The notes under the pieces are model-generated. The model had not been told where the DNA came from and did no database searches. It saw only the letters and a list, made by a program, of their open reading frames with translations. From NCBI GenBank assembly GCA_018242765.1, contig JAFEBH010000017.1, positions 1-64,000 of the forward strand: a stretch of 64,000 nucleotides of DNA. Direction: 5' to 3'. The translations under genes and the position numbers were made by a program. Each line of letters starts with the position of its first letter. Within the stretch, counting starts at the first letter, position 1. The stretch comes from Nitrospira sp. (GTDB taxonomy: Bacteria > Nitrospirota > Nitrospiria > Nitrospirales > Nitrospiraceae). Of this stretch, positions 55,061-62,369 are shown piece by piece.

Positions 55061-55735
55061 ATGGCGAAGGTGCAAGGCGTGAAAGAAAAACTGCATTCTC
55101 CTCTCTACGACGCGTTTTTTATCAAAGAGGAAATGAAAGATGGAACGACACCGAAGAAATTCGTGGATTTCATGACGGATCCACGCGTCATCCGCTTCTT
55201 CGTGGACATTCAGAATAAGACCAAGTTGGAAACGAACTTGCAGGCATCCGGAGTTCTCCCCAGCCTGAATACGTTCGAAGCCCGCGCGTTGCGCGTGGTG
55301 GTATCAAATCTCCGCCCCACAGAGTTCAAGACCAGTACCGGCACAGAGACGAAAACTGGCACGGCACCAAGAACCAGTTTCAATGAGAGCGCGATCTTAG
55401 CCGATTTGATCTACAACTCTGTGACCTCATTGATCGTAGGGGAAAAGATCATGATCGAAATGCCGACTTTTTGGTTCCCGTCTGGTGCTGGTGTAAGTCC
55501 GGGCCTCACGGTCTCCAACCACGGTGAACCGGACCCCACCGCGACATTTCGTTTTGCCGAGCCGGTGTATATCGAGCCGCAGCAGAACTTCCGAGTCGAG
55601 ATGGCTTTCCCACAGGGGGTACCCGGAGTAGCAGCGGGGATAGTGCAAGACGATAAGAACAAGTTAGCTCATGTGATAGGCCCGCTACGTATCTGGGTCG
55701 TGCTCGATGGTTATCTAACTCGTGATGTCCAGTAG
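55061..55735 (+). CDS. beta-rich structural-like protein A
   Basis: A 224-residue protein without signal peptide or membrane helix, rich in beta-forming segments. Its C-terminal third reads ATFRFAEPVYIEPQQNFRVE, then GPLRIWVVLDGYLTRDVQ at the very end. The gene at 56808 ends with the same pattern (FRVLAKPMVFMPRSTVRIEV, then AELFIVLHGYKMLG), so the two are likely distant paralogues. Endings of the type LDGYLxRxVQ remind me of phage structural proteins, and a jelly-roll fold is plausible, but this is by eye only. AAGGAGGT upstream of the ATG is strong, suggesting high expression. Confidence 0.65.
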   Translation: MAKVQGVKEKLHSPLYDAFFIKEEMKDGTTPKKFVDFMTDPRVIRFFVDIQNKTKLETNLQASGVLPSLNTFEARALRVVVSNLRPTEFKTSTGTETKTGTAPRTSFNESAILADLIYNSVTSLIVGEKIMIEMPTFWFPSGAGVSPGLTVSNHGEPDPTATFRFAEPVYIEPQQNFRVEMAFPQGVPGVAAGIVQDDKNKLAHVIGPLRIWVVLDGYLTRDVQ

Positions 55736-55762
55736 TCAACTGAATCCGAAGGAGAACAAACC

Positions 55763-56713
55763 ATGAGATATTTTGGTGATGATGACGCGACCCAGATGAA
55801 GGGCATTGGCTTGTACCTGGGCGATGACGGTAATTTGTACGAGTGGGTTGAAGGAGTGGATGCATCGGAGGAGGCGATAAGTTCTTGGGATGGGTTGTCC
55901 GAGTCTGAAGATGCCGATTTGAAGGGATTCGGAGCCTTGTATCAAGCACCGGATGGGACCATGTATCAGATACAGGGTCTCTCAGAGGAGGAGGGAGCGG
56001 CAGAGGAAGCAGGAACACAAGCAGAAGCAGTACCGGAAGAAGCCGAGCAATCAGAGTCTGCGGTGCAAGATGAACCGCCGAAGGCCGGAAGACCTAGGGT
56101 GCAAGCTCGGCGAAGGTTTATTCAACGGCGGCCTGGGCGACCGGGATTTGCGGTTAGGAGAGCGGCGCCGCAATCGAGACGTAGGAAGGGAGGATTCTTC
56201 AAAAAGTTGTTGCCGATTGCAAAGTTTGCCACCAGGTTCATTCCGGGCATCGGGCCGGTCGCGTCGGCCGGTCTGGACGTGGCCGGCAAGCTCCTTAAGC
56301 GGAAGGGCGTCTCAGGCTATGATGGTTTAGGGTATCTGTACGAGGCACCCGACGGCTCCTTGTATCGGCTTCAGGGGTTTGCAGAAGAAGATCTCCGAGG
56401 CTTTGCCGAAAACGAGGAACTCAAAGGTTTCTCCGCCGATGATGAACTTCAAGGCCTAGATGAGGGGGAGTTGCGTGGTGCGACAGAAGACCAAGAGTTA
56501 CGCGGTTTGAATGAGGACGAGGAACTACGGGGCTTTGCTGAAGATGAAGAGCTGCGAGGCATTGGGGAAGATCGGGATATGCGAGGTATTGAGGGCTATG
56601 TGCGGCAGGATGATATGAGCGGACTGGATGCCTATGTGCCTCAGACGCCTCCCCAAACTCCTTGGCACGTCGTATCGCCAACGCCACCAGAGATTTGGAA
56701 GCCATTATGGTGA
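55763..56713 (+). CDS. modular repeat protein with basic and amphipathic segments
   Basis: A 316-residue protein with clear segmentation. Residues 15-75 carry two YLGDDG-type motifs (GLYLGDDGNLYEWVEG, ALYQAPDGTMYQIQG), 76-105 are Glu/Ala rich, and 108-150 are strongly basic (many RRR). Residues 151-178 are an amphipathic/hydrophobic stretch (ATRFIPGIGPVASAGLDVAG), 185-206 a third motif (GYLYEAPDGSLYRLQGF) and 210-278 eight acidic nonapeptides of form ELRGfxEDe. A Pro/Trp-rich tail ends IWKPLW. The basic and Gly-rich membrane-active-looking segments resemble minor virion proteins, but no homology is established. GGAG upstream supports the start. Confidence 0.7.
   Translation: MRYFGDDDATQMKGIGLYLGDDGNLYEWVEGVDASEEAISSWDGLSESEDADLKGFGALYQAPDGTMYQIQGLSEEEGAAEEAGTQAEAVPEEAEQSESAVQDEPPKAGRPRVQARRRFIQRRPGRPGFAVRRAAPQSRRRKGGFFKKLLPIAKFATRFIPGIGPVASAGLDVAGKLLKRKGVSGYDGLGYLYEAPDGSLYRLQGFAEEDLRGFAENEELKGFSADDELQGLDEGELRGATEDQELRGLNEDEELRGFAEDEELRGIGEDRDMRGIEGYVRQDDMSGLDAYVPQTPPQTPWHVVSPTPPEIWKPLW
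56390..56596 (+). repeat. eight tandem acidic nonapeptide repeats (coding)
   Basis: The DNA encodes eight consecutive units of about nine residues, [DE][LM][RKQ]G-hydrophobic-x-E-x-x, such as ELRGFAEDE and ELRGIGEDR. The regular spacing of 24-27 bases makes the tract prone to expansion or contraction, so copy number may vary between strains. Confidence 0.75.
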
Positions 56714-56807
56714 GTGGATTCGTTCATGCTTATTTAAGTCAGGTTCTGTCTCACTGCTGAAAAAGAACGGCCAAGAGAGAAAAGCAGTGTAGGAGGAGGT
56801 ATTGACT

Positions 56808-57326
56808 ATGCGATTCGGACTCAGCCAAGCGCAGGAAGCGGCATCCACACTATCACCGACTGCTACACTGGCAACCAAAGAAATTCCTTACGATTATGTG
56901 GCGCGATTCATCCTCACGGGAAACTCCGGCAACCGCCTACAGGATGTCATCAATATCAGCATCGATGGTGCTTTTGTGGCCGTCACGATCGGCTACAGTT
57001 TTATCCCTGCCCCGGTAAGGACAGGCACATCTCCCACCCCGGCTAACAACAGGGCGATTGATTTCAAATACAGCATTGTTGACAGCGGCAGCGGACGCGA
57101 ACTGCAGAACCGGCCCATACACAATATTGCAGGATTGGGCGAGCCCAACGGTGAGCGGCCGTTCCGAGTCCTCGCGAAACCTATGGTATTTATGCCGCGC
57201 TCTACTGTTCGGATTGAGGTCGAAGAAGTGACGGGAAGCGACGCTGATGCAACTATCGCAGGCGCAGAGTTGTTCATCGTGCTGCACGGCTACAAAATGC
57301 TCGGCTATGGGACGGGGATGTCATGA
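56808..57326 (+). CDS. beta-rich structural-like protein B
   Basis: A 172-residue protein with a very strong ribosome-binding site (AGGAGGAGGT, seven bases before ATG), as expected for an abundant protein. Segments include PYDYVARFILTGNSGNRLQD, VINISIDGAFVAVTIGYSF and the C-terminal pair FRVLAKPMVFMPRSTVRIEV and AELFIVLHGYKMLG. The C-terminal pattern parallels protein A (55061), which suggests a small/large pair of related subunits. Its stop overlaps the next start (ATGA), so translation is coupled. No confident family. Confidence 0.65.
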   Translation: MRFGLSQAQEAASTLSPTATLATKEIPYDYVARFILTGNSGNRLQDVINISIDGAFVAVTIGYSFIPAPVRTGTSPTPANNRAIDFKYSIVDSGSGRELQNRPIHNIAGLGEPNGERPFRVLAKPMVFMPRSTVRIEVEEVTGSDADATIAGAELFIVLHGYKMLGYGTGMS

Positions 57327-57817
57327 ACATAACCCATACCTGCGATAGTCCTAAGGACGTCGGCTACAAAAATGTGTGCCATTTCTGTGGCATCCCACAG
57401 GATGCTGGTTACTTCGATGTCGCCGGCATCAAGACGGCCCCTCTGGTTGGAGAGGAAGTCGAACTCGCTCGCTATGAACTGAACTCCCAGTACTGTGGCA
57501 CGTTGCTCTATTTCATGCAGTACGCCGAATTAGCTGAAACTCGGCGACAAGTATTTCCGAAGACGCCTGGGTATGAATGGGTGATCCTTTGCAATAATCA
57601 ACCTCGAGCGCCCTATCTGCCCTTCGACTTGATCTTAAACCCATGGGGCCAAAATGCTCTTCCTATTCATTTGAGAATGGAAGAGGGGTGTACGTTGAGG
57701 TTTGTTGTGAGAAGAAAAGCGGCCACGGTTCCGCAAGAATTGTCCCAAGTCGGAGGACGGCTGTTGGGTCGGACTTGGTACAACACGATCTACGGAGGGG
57801 TGCCGAATCGCTTGTAA
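57323..57817 (+). CDS. beta-rich structural-like protein C
   Basis: A 164-residue protein translationally coupled to protein B. It has a CxxC in its N-terminal part (NVCHFCGIPQDAGYFDVAG), then ARYELNSQYCGTLLYFMQYA, ILNPWGQNALPIHLRMEEGC and TLRFVVRRK, which look like strands of a sandwich or jelly roll. The function is unknown. Coupling implies a stoichiometric relationship with B. Confidence 0.6.
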   Translation: MNITHTCDSPKDVGYKNVCHFCGIPQDAGYFDVAGIKTAPLVGEEVELARYELNSQYCGTLLYFMQYAELAETRRQVFPKTPGYEWVILCNNQPRAPYLPFDLILNPWGQNALPIHLRMEEGCTLRFVVRRKAATVPQELSQVGGRLLGRTWYNTIYGGVPNRL

Positions 57818-57847
57818 GTGAATGAAACAGAAAGAAGAATAAAACCC

Positions 57848-58843
57848 ATGTATATCCGTGTACCAGAATCTCGCATGTCTCCCTACGATTACCCGCCTTC
57901 AACATTCCCGTGGGCCGCGCGTACCGTATTTGGCGAGTTCCTTGGTTCTGTAAAGTGTCGGCGGATCGATGACTCGACGCAAGGGCCGTATCGGTGGATC
58001 TGTGCGCTCGATGTGCAGTTTCCTGAACGCGACAAGACACGCGCGTCGATCCAGGGCACGGGCCTTCTCATTAGTCCCCGGCATATCCTAACATCGGCCA
58101 GCAACGTGGTTCGGAAGGAGCCGCCGTTCAAGGAATCTCACCCGAAAACAGGCTTCCGCGTTGACGCGCAGCGAGTTACTGTAACGCCGGCGCTCGATGG
58201 CACGCCAAAGCTGGGAAAGAAGCGAGCCCCGGTCGGATCCATCGAACTCCAACCAGCGGCGTGGTGGGTCCCGAACCAATTCTTCAGCGATCTTAGTTTT
58301 AAATGGGACGTGGCGGTGCTCACGCTGCCTCGTGAAATTCCATCGTTTCACGGCATGCCGTATGGCCACTGGGGGCACATCGGTTTTTCGCCACGGACGA
58401 CGATCAAGGCCGCGACAAACGAATCACTGGTCGGGGCTACCTTAACAACTTGCGGGTACACGGACGGAGTGTGTTTCGACGAGGCCCCGTTGCCTACCGC
58501 ATCGAATCCGTTTCCGCAACCTACGGTGCTTACCCGGATGGCCAAGCGAGAGAATTCGACTCAGTGGGAAACGTTCGGCACCGTCCAGCCCAGTCAGCCT
58601 GGTCTGGTGGAGTGGGGCCAGCTCCTGTACGACACCGCCGCGTGTTATGGCATGGATGGGGCGCCGGTGTGGCTGAACACAGGAAACTTGCAGCTTGTTG
58701 CCATTCATGTCGGCGCCAATTTCCGTAACATTACGAACCCTAAGATTCCGCTGCAACTCGGTGTCGCGCTTGCGCTGAGATCTGAAATTCTCGATCTCCT
58801 GCGTCAGCGTATCTTGCTCGCAGGGATTCGACCGGCGTTTTGA
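57848..58843 (+). CDS. catalytically degenerate trypsin-fold protein (MYI N-terminus)
   Basis: A 331-residue protein of chymotrypsin-like fold: the first-barrel motif reads GTGLLISPRHILTSASNVV (residues 70-88) and the later Asp is kept in KWDVAVLTL (Asp154). The His expected in TAAHC is Ser85 (TSASN), and the Ser expected in GDSGGPV is Asp270 (GMDGAPVW). With two triad residues gone it should not work as a serine protease. It may instead bind peptides or act as a scaffold. There is no signal peptide. The start at MYIRVPESRM is chosen because later genes also start MYI and because AGAAAGAAG lies upstream; a further ATG lies 30 bases earlier. Confidence 0.75.
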   Translation: MYIRVPESRMSPYDYPPSTFPWAARTVFGEFLGSVKCRRIDDSTQGPYRWICALDVQFPERDKTRASIQGTGLLISPRHILTSASNVVRKEPPFKESHPKTGFRVDAQRVTVTPALDGTPKLGKKRAPVGSIELQPAAWWVPNQFFSDLSFKWDVAVLTLPREIPSFHGMPYGHWGHIGFSPRTTIKAATNESLVGATLTTCGYTDGVCFDEAPLPTASNPFPQPTVLTRMAKRENSTQWETFGTVQPSQPGLVEWGQLLYDTAACYGMDGAPVWLNTGNLQLVAIHVGANFRNITNPKIPLQLGVALALRSEILDLLRQRILLAGIRPAF

Positions 58844-58872
58844 TGCGCGATCGCAGATGAAAGGGACGGCAT

Positions 58873-59517
58873 ATGTACATTCACGAGCCCATCTCCGGAA
58901 CACAGGGCGCTCCGATGTTGGGCCGTTTCGTTCCTCTGCCCGAGCTGGACGTGAAGAAACATGGGGCGTCCGACGAGGCAGTCGCTGCGGCCACGGCAGT
59001 GATGGATAAAATTTTCTGGGGCCTCAGCCCGTCGAATGTCGACATCCTTCGAGGACTGTCGATTCACCTGCACATCATCCCGCAGAGCAAGAAAGCCACC
59101 GATCTTGCTGAATTCAGGAAGTTGAAGGATAAAACGGCACCGACCGGAGGGTCCTACGACTCCGTACGTGTCGTCGACGCCATAAGATCGAGATCGCGAA
59201 TCGAGTATGCAGTCGGGGAAGAATCCATCGTGGAAGGTTTCATTGTCGCACAGGAGTCGGCGCGCGTTGTTGCGCGCTTTGCCCTGACGAAGAGCGAGCA
59301 GCAGTGGCTTCAGAGCTTGTTCAACGAGCGAAAGCAAAAGGGCGGCGCCTGGGTCAGCGCAGATGCGGCTTCCAGTCCCGAGGCCTACTTTAGCGCGTCG
59401 ACCGCGGCGTTGTTCGGCTATCGCTTCAATCGTGCATGGCTCTATCAGAACGATCCTCAAATCCATAGTCTCGTGAGTGCAGTGTTCAGACACGCGCCGG
59501 GGCCCATTCCAGACTGA
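58873..59517 (+). CDS. inactive paralogue of the M34-like metallopeptidase (MYI N-terminus)
   Basis: A 214-residue protein clearly paralogous to the next gene over its whole length (LSIHLHIIP, SYDSVRVVDAIR, RFALTKSEQQWLQSLF, AYFSASTAALFGYRFNRAWL). At the zinc site the neighbour has HETAH; here it is QESAR (Gln127-Arg131), and the downstream Glu-Glu-Tyr is Glu-Ala-Tyr (Ala171). All three expected zinc ligands are replaced, so it should be catalytically dead. It could regulate the active paralogue by pairing with it. It starts MYIHEPISGT, with AAAGGGA upstream. Confidence 0.75.
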   Translation: MYIHEPISGTQGAPMLGRFVPLPELDVKKHGASDEAVAAATAVMDKIFWGLSPSNVDILRGLSIHLHIIPQSKKATDLAEFRKLKDKTAPTGGSYDSVRVVDAIRSRSRIEYAVGEESIVEGFIVAQESARVVARFALTKSEQQWLQSLFNERKQKGGAWVSADAASSPEAYFSASTAALFGYRFNRAWLYQNDPQIHSLVSAVFRHAPGPIPD

Positions 59518-59527
59518 GAGGCACCCG

Positions 59528-60208
59528 ATGTACATCGGATTTATTGAAAAGCCCTTCGTCGCTCGTCGAACTCCGGACGGAGTGGAAGCCGCAGTGTGGA
59601 GCCACGGTGCTCCCGACCTTGCGAAGAACGAAGCCACGATCTTCATGAACGAAGTCCTCACAAGTTTAGGTCCCGCCAACGTCGCGGTCTTAGATGGAAT
59701 CGACGTGCAGCTGCACATCGTTCCTCACGACAAACGGCTTACTGATCTCTTCGAGTTCGAATCGTTGAGAGGTAAGAAGACTCACGATGGTAGGAACTAC
59801 GAAGACGTACGCGGTGTGGGTGGCATGCGCTTCGGAAGAAGCATCCTGTTTGCTGTCGGCCAGGAGACGCTCATGTCGATTACAGGGAAGAAACTAGGCT
59901 TCACGAGAGGCGCTGTCCCATCTCATGAGACTGCGCACGTCGTGGGACTGTTTGCCCTTACGAAATCGCAGAAGGTCCGATTGGACGACGCGTTTGAAAG
60001 ACGGACGAACATGCAAGGCCCGTGGGTGGACACCTATGCAAGCTCGAACGCCGAGGAGTATTTCGCCTCCTCTAGTTCGGCCTTCTTCGGCCGCGCGCCC
60101 ACGAACAAGACGCACGAAGTAGCTCGCTTCAATCGTGCGTGGCTCAAGGATAACGACAGACCGATGTATGCGCTTCTGGCCGATGTCTACAAGCGCGCTC
60201 GTTCGTGA
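59528..60208 (+). CDS. HExxH metallopeptidase, anthrax-lethal-factor-like (MYI N-terminus)
   Basis: A 226-residue protein with an intact zinc motif, SHETAHVVGLFALT (His133, Glu134, His137). About 40 residues later comes SNAEEYFASSSSAFFG, where Glu177 would be the third ligand. The spacing and the E-Y-F-A context resemble the catalytic domain of the M34 (ATLF-like) family found in toxins and secreted peptidases. It lacks a signal peptide. It is preceded by its inactive paralogue, implying a gene duplication. The start MYIGFIEKPF has GAGAGG upstream. Confidence 0.72.
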   Translation: MYIGFIEKPFVARRTPDGVEAAVWSHGAPDLAKNEATIFMNEVLTSLGPANVAVLDGIDVQLHIVPHDKRLTDLFEFESLRGKKTHDGRNYEDVRGVGGMRFGRSILFAVGQETLMSITGKKLGFTRGAVPSHETAHVVGLFALTKSQKVRLDDAFERRTNMQGPWVDTYASSNAEEYFASSSSAFFGRAPTNKTHEVARFNRAWLKDNDRPMYALLADVYKRARS

Positions 60209-60220
60209 AAGGCTGCAACA

Positions 60221-60253
60221 ATGTACATCCATGTCTCCACGCACCCACGGTGA
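60221..60253 (+). pseudogene. truncated MYI-type reading frame (10 codons)
   Basis: Eleven bases after the metallopeptidase stop a GAAAGG precedes ATG-TAC-ATC-CAT, giving MYIHVSTHPR and a stop. The start copies the N-terminal signature of the neighbouring genes at the same spacing, but the rest of a gene is missing. It is either a mini-ORF or, more likely, the relic of another family member, with the following bases as decayed remains. Confidence 0.45.
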
Positions 60254-60505
60254 AGCAAAGGGGTCAGGGTATGTCATCGACAAGCTGGAAGAAGTAGTGA
60301 ACGAAAGAGTCGTACAAGGTAAGACCTAGCCAGTAGCTTCGGTCTCGAGTGATGTGGACTGTCGGGCAACTGGCAGGACGAAGCGTTCAGGCGGGACAGC
60401 TCGGCTGCAGAAAGAAGACAACAGTCATTGCACAGCATTAGTGTCAAAGTAGCATTGCAAGGACGTTCACCGTCTGTACGAAAGCGAGCGTGAAAGAGGC
60501 GCGAG
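60254..60505. other. decayed intergenic stretch inside the cluster
   Basis: This stretch of about 250 bases has no supportable gene; the short MYI frame before it and the questionable frame after it suggest debris of a lost cluster member. Confidence 0.4.
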
Positions 60506-60739
60506 ATGTACTTGTATACGTTTGAACAGAGGCGAGAGCCCAGCGAGCACGGATTGGGGAAGAACCCTCGGTCGACCTCTTGGCCTCGCACTGGTTCTCT
60601 CTCTAGCTGTTGGTGGAATTCGCATCTCAGAAATGTATTGCATGTACTCTATGCTCATAGTTGCCAGATAGCGTGTGACGCAACGTCATTACTTGAACAT
60701 GAGGGAAAGACTAGATGTATATCTATGAGACTCGATTAA
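60506..60739 (+). CDS. short MYL-type frame, possibly decayed
   Basis: A 77-codon frame starting MYLYTFEQRREPSEHGLGK with GAAAGAGG upstream, in the same style as its neighbours. Beyond about 20 residues it is rich in Ser, Cys and Trp and has no protein-like pattern, and it overlaps the next gene by 25 bases. I think the start is genuine but the body is frameshifted or decayed. Confidence 0.35.
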   Translation: MYLYTFEQRREPSEHGLGKNPRSTSWPRTGSLSSCWWNSHLRNVLHVLYAHSCQIACDATSLLEHEGKTRCISMRLD

Positions 60740-61416
60740 GGACATTAAATTTAGCAGGTGATGAAAATGCCGTGTTGCGAGGGTTTGGAAAACGTCCGGA
60801 AGCTGTATCGCCAGTCACTCAAACGGCGGAAGTGGCACGGCTAACAGATGAAATAATCAAGCTTGCACAAAGGAATGCATGGACAGGTGTCGAGAGAGCC
60901 TACAAGACTCTGGAAAGCATGGGGGACGAAGCGTTTAACTTGATCCCGAGAGGACTTGGCGGTCCGGCTGCGATCCATAAGGAGGGTGCAAATGCTTCCC
61001 GTTCATTCGGCGATATGCTGAACTGGTGGAAAAGACTGTGGCGCGCCAAGACGTCGCTGGATACAGCGGTCGGGGGAACCAATGATTCGTTGCTGAAGCC
61101 GATCCTTGAGTCCTTGGAGTATACAAATAACAACTTTGGATCGGTCACCGTCGCACCACGTTCGAAGTCGACGTCAAAAAAACAACGCGCGCAGCTGAAA
61201 TTAATTGCCGTGGTACTGTCAACAGCACCGGATCTACCAACTCCAGATCAGTTGAAAAGTATCGCATTTGCAGAACAGATAATTAAGGAAACCGGGTCGT
61301 TTATTGGGCTGCTTCCGGCTGGTTACTATAAGTTGGCAGATGAGTCGTTTACTGTTGAGAATGGGCCTAGCGAATATACTGGCAAGAGGCCGATAAACGT
61401 CCTTTGGGGCAAATAA
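60715..61416 (+). CDS. helical cluster protein (MYI N-terminus)
   Basis: A 233-residue protein starting MYIYETRLRTLNLAGDENAV, GAGGGAAAG upstream. The middle is helical and repeat-like (LAQRNAWTGVERAYKTLESM, NASRSFGDMLNWWKRLWRAK), followed by a linker and a compact end (GSFIGLLPAGYYKLADESFT). The pattern of Trp-Gly-Val-Glu-Arg-Ala-Tyr in a TPR-like helix seems familiar from myxobacterial proteins of unknown function, but I cannot name a family. No HExxH or other catalytic motif. Confidence 0.6.
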   Translation: MYIYETRLRTLNLAGDENAVLRGFGKRPEAVSPVTQTAEVARLTDEIIKLAQRNAWTGVERAYKTLESMGDEAFNLIPRGLGGPAAIHKEGANASRSFGDMLNWWKRLWRAKTSLDTAVGGTNDSLLKPILESLEYTNNNFGSVTVAPRSKSTSKKQRAQLKLIAVVLSTAPDLPTPDQLKSIAFAEQIIKETGSFIGLLPAGYYKLADESFTVENGPSEYTGKRPINVLWGK

Positions 61417-61524
61417 TTGATGGGATTTATGATATCTGACACAGAATTGACGGTGCTTCTGTTCTGAACACAAGAGAGATACGGCGCATGCTGTATTCAT
61501 CATGAGTCATTAGGAGGAAGATAC

Positions 61525-62319
61525 ATGTACCTCTATGATCGATTCTTAGTCACATTGCCTCGTCTTCGCCAAGAAAAGCCAAGCCTTTTGCAATGCTGTC
61601 AACGGTACTCTTGGGACGATCATATGCAGGGTTTAGAACAACCAATGGTAGATCCCTTGGTCGGGTTAAAGGAATCGCCTCGTATGCAGCGGCGACTCAA
61701 GGAAGCTTTGGACGAGATGAGCCAATCAAGCGATCTGAATGAGCAAACGGTTGCTACGGAGATTGCAAACGGCAACTGTGTCGTTACTTTTCCACCACTT
61801 TTGATCGACAAGGCTCAGAACGATGAACCAGTTTCACTGGGCACCGCGATTACCAGAATGCGAAACAGCCAAATGTCCGGGCAGCCCATGGCAAATATTT
61901 ACATCTTCCCTCATTCTCAAATGGGTCCTGATGGGAAACCTCTCCCAGGCCAAGTTGGCGCGCAATTGCCTGGTTTAGCTGCGAATGCAATTACATTCGC
62001 TACCGCTAACGATCGACATATCTACTTGCTCAGATCTGACCTCGGCTTCAACACCAAGAAACTCAAAATGACATTACTGCATGAATCTTTCCACCTGCGT
62101 TATCCGTTGCTAAGAGGTCACAGTAGCCGGGATAAGTTCATCGCTGAGTTGAGGGCGTACTACTACGCTGAGTATCGCGATGTGAAGGATCTCAAGAAAA
62201 GGTTTGAGCTTGCTGCTCGATCGGCAGCGAAGGATTCAGGAGACGTGGCAATTGATGGTCCTAATTTTGACAAGCGAGTTATGGAACGTACTACCTGGCT
62301 TCAGCTAATTGCTTTGTAA
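61525..62319 (+). CDS. second HExxH metallopeptidase-like protein (MYL N-terminus)
   Basis: A 264-residue protein starting MYLYDRFLVTLPRLRQEKPS, with AGGAGGAAG upstream. TLLHESFHLRYPLL gives a zinc-type HExxH (His186, Glu187, His190), and FIAELRAYYYAEY, with Glu208, is a plausible third ligand, as in gluzincin-like peptidases. The N-terminal half is not similar to the M34-like pair. No signal peptide. The HExxH with hydrophobic flanks and the downstream acidic helix make a real peptidase likely, though no family is named. Confidence 0.65.
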   Translation: MYLYDRFLVTLPRLRQEKPSLLQCCQRYSWDDHMQGLEQPMVDPLVGLKESPRMQRRLKEALDEMSQSSDLNEQTVATEIANGNCVVTFPPLLIDKAQNDEPVSLGTAITRMRNSQMSGQPMANIYIFPHSQMGPDGKPLPGQVGAQLPGLAANAITFATANDRHIYLLRSDLGFNTKKLKMTLLHESFHLRYPLLRGHSSRDKFIAELRAYYYAEYRDVKDLKKRFELAARSAAKDSGDVAIDGPNFDKRVMERTTWLQLIAL

Positions 62320-62369
62320 CTTAAATGATCGCGCTGCGTGCAAGAGGACAACGTTGCTAATTCTAGCCG

